NCBI GenBank assembly: GCA_003133285.1
Contig: PKWR01000061.1
Location: forward strand, 5,461 to 14,709
Length of the DNA: 9,249 nt
Reading direction: 5' to 3'
Source: Coriobacteriia bacterium
GTDB taxonomy: Bacteria > Actinomycetota > Coriobacteriia > Anaerosomatales > PALSA-660
Part shown: piece by piece, positions 6,643-9,249 of the stretch
Position numbering within the stretch: the stretch's first letter is position 1
How the letters are laid out: each line of letters begins with the position of its first letter
Position numbers and translations under genes: made by a program
Notes under the pieces: model-generated
What the model saw: the letters and a program-made list of their open reading frames with translations, nothing else
Told to the model about the DNA's origin: nothing
Database searches by the model: none

Positions 6643-7336
6643 AGCGGGTCCCCGACTGCTGGAGCATGGTCAGGGCCGCGTTCGCCACGAGCGCGATACC
6701 GAGCAGTACCATGCCCCACGCCATCGCGAGCCCGAACTCTCCGCGGTTGACGTTGAACACGATGGCAGTCGTCATGACACGGGTCGAACCCTGGATGTTG
6801 CCGCCGACGATCGAGACCGCGCCCACCTCGGAGATGATGCCTCCGAAGCCGGCGATCACCGCGGCCATGACCCCACGGCGCGACTCCTTGAACACCTCGA
6901 AGGCCTCCTGGAAACGTGACGCGCCGAGCGCGCGCAACTGCAGCCGCAGGTCTCGCGGAACGCTGGCGATCGCAGCCGTGGTGACCCCCGCGACGAGCGG
7001 GGCGGCGAGTATGACCTGCGCGATGACCATCGCCTGCGGGGTGAACAGCAGGGCGAGATCGCCCAAAGGACCCGTGCGCGACAGCGCCATGTAGACGAAC
7101 AGGCCGACCACGACCGGCGGCCAGCCCATCGCGGTGTTCACGAGCAGGATCAGGGAGCCGCGGCCGGCGAAGCGGCTCATCCCGAGGAAGTACCCGATCG
7201 GCAGCCCTATCGCCGTGGCGATGAGCGTGGCGCTGCCGGAGACCGCGAGAGACAGCCCGATGACAGGCCAGACCTCGCCGGATCCCGAGAGGAGCAGCGC
7301 GAACGCATCGATGATCGCTTGGACGTAGACGTGCAT
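6632..7336 (-). CDS. tupB: Tungstate-type ABC transporter permease TupB
   Basis: This is the membrane subunit of the oxyanion importer: 234 residues with about five hydrophobic segments near 23-50, 60-86, 100-124, 157-180 and 202-224. The cytoplasmic coupling (EAA-type) loop is ALGASRFQEAFEVF followed by FGGIISEVGAVSIVGGNI within 137-181, then TRVMTTAI at 185-192. The ISEVGAV-VGGNI-TRVMTTAI pattern is the hallmark I associate with TupB, more than with ModB or WtpB. The ATG at 7336 follows a 72-nt gap after tupA that contains a strong hairpin. The ribosome binding site is weak (GGGA about 5 nt upstream). Mo versus W preference is inferred from the family only. Confidence 0.91.
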   Translation of the reverse strand: MHVYVQAIIDAFALLLSGSGEVWPVIGLSLAVSGSATLIATAIGLPIGYFLGMSRFAGRGSLILLVNTAMGWPPVVVGLFVYMALSRTGPLGDLALLFTPQAMVIAQVILAAPLVAGVTTAAIASVPRDLRLQLRALGASRFQEAFEVFKESRRGVMAAVIAGFGGIISEVGAVSIVGGNIQGSTRVMTTAIVFNVNRGEFGLAMAWGMVLLGIALVANAALTMLQQSGTRYER

Positions 7337-7363
7337 GACGATCCCATCGGTCAGGTGAGGGTA

Positions 7364-7399
7364 GGGCGCGGCAGGCTTCCGCAGTCGCCCGCCGCGCCC
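7364..7399 (-). terminator. 13-bp GC-rich hairpin between tupA and tupB
   Basis: Minus-strand arms GGGCGCGGCGGGC (7399-7387) and GCCTGCCGCGCCC (7376-7364) pair over 13 bp with one G-U, leaving a 10-nt loop. It starts 9 nt after the tupA stop. No U-tract follows (TACCCTCACC), so full termination is doubtful. More likely it is a partial terminator or a 3'-end stabiliser that keeps the binding-protein message more abundant than the permease and ATPase messages, a common arrangement in ABC importer operons. Confidence 0.55.
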
Positions 7400-7408
7400 C
7401 GAAGCGCG

Positions 7409-8287
7409 CTAGCTGCTGGCGCCGGCGTTGGGCACGAAGATCTGCTGCCCGTACTTGGTGACGCCGAACTCTCCGATCACCTTCTGGCCTGCGGGACCGA
7501 CGATCCAGTCCTCGAAGGCCTTGGCGCCGGCCTCGTTGCGGGCGCCCGGGATCAGGATCACGTGGTACGGGTTGAAGAGCTTCTTGTCACCCTCGACCAT
7601 GACGGCGAGGCCGGGGTTCTTGTCCTTGTTGGTCAGCCAGGTGGCGCGATCGACCAGGATGTAGCCCTGCTTCTCGTTGGCGATGCCGAGGCTCACGCCC
7701 ATGGCCGCGCCTGTGGACAGGTACCACGGATCCACGGAGCTGGTGGGTTCGATGGTGCCCGAGGCCCAGATCGAGAGCTCCTTGGTGTAGGTCCCGGAAT
7801 TGTCCGCGCGTGTGACGAAGGTGGCCTTCGCCTTGGCGATCTTGACGAACGCGGCGACCGCGCTGGTTGTGTCCTTGATCTTCGCGGGATCGCTCGTGGG
7901 TCCGACGAGCAGGAAGTCGTTGTACATGACCGGCTTGCGGTCGGTGCCGAACCCCGAAGCGACGAAGCTCGTCTCGGCAGCAGGGCTGTGAACGAGCAGG
8001 ACGTCGGCGTCCTTCTTCTGGCCCAACGTCAGAGCAGCGCCGGAGCCGACGGCCACGACCTTGATCTTGTAGGTCGGGTTGTCCTTCTCGAACGCGGGGA
8101 TCAAGACGTCGAACAGCCCCGAGTCCTGGGTCGACGTGGTCGACGCCAGGATGACGTCACTGACCTTGGGTGCGGAGGTCGTCGGCGCGGAGGGCGCCGA
8201 GCAGGCCGCAAGTGACATGGCGAGGATGCCTGAGAGGGCAACCCCGATCGCCCGCCGGATGCCCGGCGGCGTGATGGATCGGCGCAT
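7409..8287 (-). CDS. tupA: Tungstate-type substrate-binding lipoprotein TupA
   Basis: This is the extracytoplasmic oxyanion-capturing protein of the importer, 292 residues. The N-terminus MRRSITPPGIRR plus a hydrophobic stretch ends in lipobox LAAC, with Cys29 as the predicted lipid-anchored residue, followed by a Ser/Ala/Pro/Thr linker. Family motifs are ASTTSTQDSG 48-57, DADVLLVHSPAAE 93-105, VMYNDFLLVGP 120-130, FVTRADNSGTYTKEL 157-171, and LFNPYHVILI 237-246. These fit TupA-type tungstate-binding proteins better than ModA. The ligand-region motif differs from the SRGDxSGTH form I remember (here TRADNSGTY). The ATG at 8287 is chosen over one 15 codons upstream because AAAGGAGA ends 4 nt before it and the signal peptide then starts properly. 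The gene heads the transporter operon behind a structured leader. Confidence 0.93.
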   Translation of the reverse strand: MRRSITPPGIRRAIGVALSGILAMSLAACSAPSAPTTSAPKVSDVILASTTSTQDSGLFDVLIPAFEKDNPTYKIKVVAVGSGAALTLGQKKDADVLLVHSPAAETSFVASGFGTDRKPVMYNDFLLVGPTSDPAKIKDTTSAVAAFVKIAKAKATFVTRADNSGTYTKELSIWASGTIEPTSSVDPWYLSTGAAMGVSLGIANEKQGYILVDRATWLTNKDKNPGLAVMVEGDKKLFNPYHVILIPGARNEAGAKAFEDWIVGPAGQKVIGEFGVTKYGQQIFVPNAGASS

Positions 8288-8291
8288 GTGG

Positions 8292-8297
8292 TCTCCT
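8292..8297 (-). promoter_or_regulatory. tupA ribosome binding site
   Basis: Minus strand AGGAGA, within AAAGGAGA, placed 4 nt before the ATG at 8287. It is the best Shine-Dalgarno in the window and decides the start. GGAGA here is also perfectly complementary to UCUCC at 8395-8391 in the leader, so it may be hidden in some RNA conformations. Confidence 0.8.
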
Positions 8298-8396
8298 TTC
8301 CAAACACGGGAGGCCTCGGGGTTTCCCCTCAAAGCCCTGTCGTCCCGGTGACCGTAGCGAGCGCCTGCCGCTGTAGGTCGGTCCGGGATCGGAGAT
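8292..8396 (-). promoter_or_regulatory. Candidate Moco/Tuco riboswitch in the tupA leader
   Basis: The leader just upstream of tupA folds by eye into a compact multi-stem RNA. UCCCGG (8388-8383) pairs with CCGGGA (8348-8343), enclosing ACCG (8382-8379) paired with CGGU (8354-8351). A second arm has GGCUUU (8336-8331) with GAGGCC (8317-8312), capped by a GGG/CCC stem with a GAAA tetraloop (8325-8322). Short sequences such as CUCCG, GACCGACCUAC and GGCCUCCCGU resemble my memory of the Moco riboswitch family (Rfam Moco_RNA_motif), and the position before a Tup/Moco operon fits it. UCUCC at the 5' side can pair with the Shine-Dalgarno, suggesting translational control. Stems are seen; the family assignment is from memory and unverified. 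Confidence 0.6.
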
Positions 8397-8414
8397 GTGC
8401 CGCTGCGGCGGCAC
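8397..8414 (-). repeat. Perfect 7-bp hairpin at the 5' edge of the leader
   Basis: Minus-strand GTGCCGC (8414-8408) and GCGGCAC (8403-8397) are exact complements around a CGCA tetraloop. It directly precedes the structured region. Its 3' arm could instead pair partly with GUGUU at 8308-8304, so it may compete with a closing stem of the putative riboswitch. No T-run follows, so it does not look like a LysR-gene terminator. Confidence 0.55.
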
Positions 8415-8421
8415 GGCTTGG

Positions 8422-8451
8422 AGCATACACCTCGCGCTCTCGAGAACGGAA
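8422..8451 (-). promoter_or_regulatory. Weak candidate promoter for the tup operon
   Basis: TATGCT (8427-8422) could serve as a -10 box, with TTCCGT (8451-8446) as a poor -35 box 18 bp upstream. It would start transcription near 8415, just before the leader hairpin. The match is weak and is supported mainly by its position between the LysR stop and the leader. Confidence 0.25.
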
Positions 8452-8463
8452 GCCGATCGGGCT

Positions 8464-9249
8464 CTAGGCGAGCTCCCGCCGCAGATGCTCCGCGAGCGCG
8501 GCAGCCGCGCGCGAGTGGACGCCGCGCGGCAGCACCGCGTAGAAGGGACGCTCCACCGGGAAGCCCGGCGCCGGGACGCGTGCGACGGTGGCCAGAGCGA
8601 GCGCCTTGTCCGCCATCCAGTGGCTGACGACGCCGACGCCCATGCCGCCCTCCACGGCGTTCACGATCGCCTCGCTGGTCCCCAGCTCCATCACGACGTT
8701 GAGCTCGGACGGATCGACGCCTCCGTCGCGCAGCGCCTGCTCGAAGACCATGCGCGTACCCGAACCGATCTCGCGCACGATGAACGGGTGCTCCGCGACC
8801 TCGGCCAGCGGCACGGTCGAGCGGCCTGCCAGCGGGCTGTCGACCGGGCAGATCATCAGCAGGCGATCGGTGCCCATCTCCTCGTACTCGACCTTGGCGC
8901 CCGCGATGCGCGCGCCGGTCATCCCGAGCTGCGCCTCGCCTGATTCGACCCGCTCGACGACATCGGCCGAGTCGTAGACCCGCAACGAGACGCTGACCTC
9001 GGGGTAGGTGCGCAGGAACGAGCCGAGCAGCCGCGGCAGGATGTACTGGCCGGGCGTGGTGGAGACAGCCAGCTCGAGGTGGCCTCCCACCGTGTCCGAC
9101 AAGCGCTCGATCTCGACGCGCGCCTCATCGAGCTCACCCATCACACGCCGCGCGATGGGCAGGAGCGCCCGGCCGGCCTCGGTGAGTTCCACCTTGCGGT
9201 AGCGGCGCTCGAGGAGCGTGGCGCCCAGGTCCGATTCGAGCCCCTGGAT
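8464..9249 (-). CDS. LysR-family transcriptional regulator, N-terminus cut by window edge
   Basis: A LysR-type regulator with 261 visible residues; the frame is open to the right edge, so roughly the first 40 residues (start of the winged helix-turn-helix) are missing. The first visible stretch, IQGLESDLGATLLERRYRKV followed by ELTEAG, is the end of the LysR DNA-binding domain. A linker helix follows, then the effector domain from about HLELAVSTTPGQYILPRLLG onward, with GEAQLGMTGARI and a conserved SEAIVNAVEGGMGVGVVSHW segment. The effector domain looks like the CysL/CbbR-like group; the ligand is unknown. An internal GTG at 9192 is not the real start, because LysR similarity continues upstream of it. 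It is codirectional with tupA, 176 nt ahead of it, so control of the transporter and cofactor genes is possible but unproven. Confidence 0.92.
   Translation of the reverse strand: MQGLESDLGATLLERRYRKVELTEAGRALLPIARRVMGELDEARVEIERLSDTVGGHLELAVSTTPGQYILPRLLGSFLRTYPEVSVSLRVYDSADVVERVESGEAQLGMTGARIAGAKVEYEEMGTDRLLMICPVDSPLAGRSTVPLAEVAEHPFIVREIGSGTRMVFEQALRDGGVDPSELNVVMELGTSEAIVNAVEGGMGVGVVSHWMADKALALATVARVPAPGFPVERPFYAVLPRGVHSRAAAALAEHLRRELA

Noticed and set aside
5059..6750. Plus-strand open frame of 563 codons opposite the ABC ATPase
   Set aside because: Shadow of a complete ATPase with all motifs; the translation is low complexity and unfamiliar.
8288..8332. Upstream ATG giving TupA 15 extra residues
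   Set aside because: It would place the real Shine-Dalgarno inside the coding region and put non-signal residues before a standard lipoprotein signal peptide.
8451..8463. Terminator after the LysR gene
   Set aside because: Only a 4-bp AGCC/GGCT stem is present right after the stop and no T-run follows; too weak to call.
1..9249. CRISPR array, insertion sequence, prophage or tRNA
   Set aside because: No spaced direct repeats, transposase-like frames, terminal inverted repeats or cloverleaf were seen; the region is a continuous metabolic gene block.

Overview
The window is very GC-rich and almost fully coding. Every recognisable gene lies on the minus strand, so the biological reading order runs from high to low coordinates. 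The content points to an anaerobe that uses molybdenum or tungsten enzymes: a tungstate-type ABC transporter followed directly by pterin-cofactor biosynthesis genes and an FdhD domain, the formate dehydrogenase maturation factor. High GC, GTG starts and tight gene packing suggest an actinomycetote, perhaps an anaerobic lineage such as Coriobacteriia. That placement is inference; no rRNA or other marker is present.

Layout in transcription order: (1) 9249-8464, a LysR-type regulator missing its N-terminus at the window edge. (2) 8463-8288, a 176-nt leader, the longest non-coding stretch, with a possible promoter, a perfect 7-bp hairpin and a structured region resembling a Moco/Tuco riboswitch that ends at the tupA ribosome binding site. 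(3) 8287-5533, the tungstate/molybdate ABC transporter: lipoprotein TupA, a strong hairpin, permease TupB, and an ATPase with a C-terminal oxyanion-binding (TOBE/Mop) domain. (4) 5453-4047, one reading frame fusing MobA (cofactor guanylyltransferase) to FdhD (sulfur carrier for formate dehydrogenase). (5) 4043-2787, moeA (metal insertion). (6) 2790-2575, an unassigned 71-residue protein ending in CDLGCF. (7) 2566-2051, mobB. (8) 2051-1017, moaA. (9) 1014-526, moaC. (10) 529 to the left edge, a MOSC-domain protein running off the window with an Ala/Glu/Lys-rich tail.

The genes form one logical chain. TupABC imports the oxyanion. MoaA and MoaC convert GTP to cyclic pyranopterin monophosphate. 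MoeA inserts the metal, and MobA (helped by MobB) adds the nucleotide. FdhD sulfurates and delivers the finished cofactor. Gene joints from moeA to the MOSC gene are 4-nt ATGA overlaps, a 1-nt overlap or a gap of a few bases, which argues for translational coupling in one mRNA. The steps between MoaC and MoeA (MoaD, MoaE, MoeB-type activation, MogA) are not in this window.

The most interesting points are the candidate cofactor-sensing leader upstream of the transporter, the MobA-FdhD fusion, the conserved-looking 71-residue protein inside the operon, and the 13-bp hairpin that may set the TupA to TupB expression ratio. I found no mobile element, CRISPR array, tRNA or rRNA.
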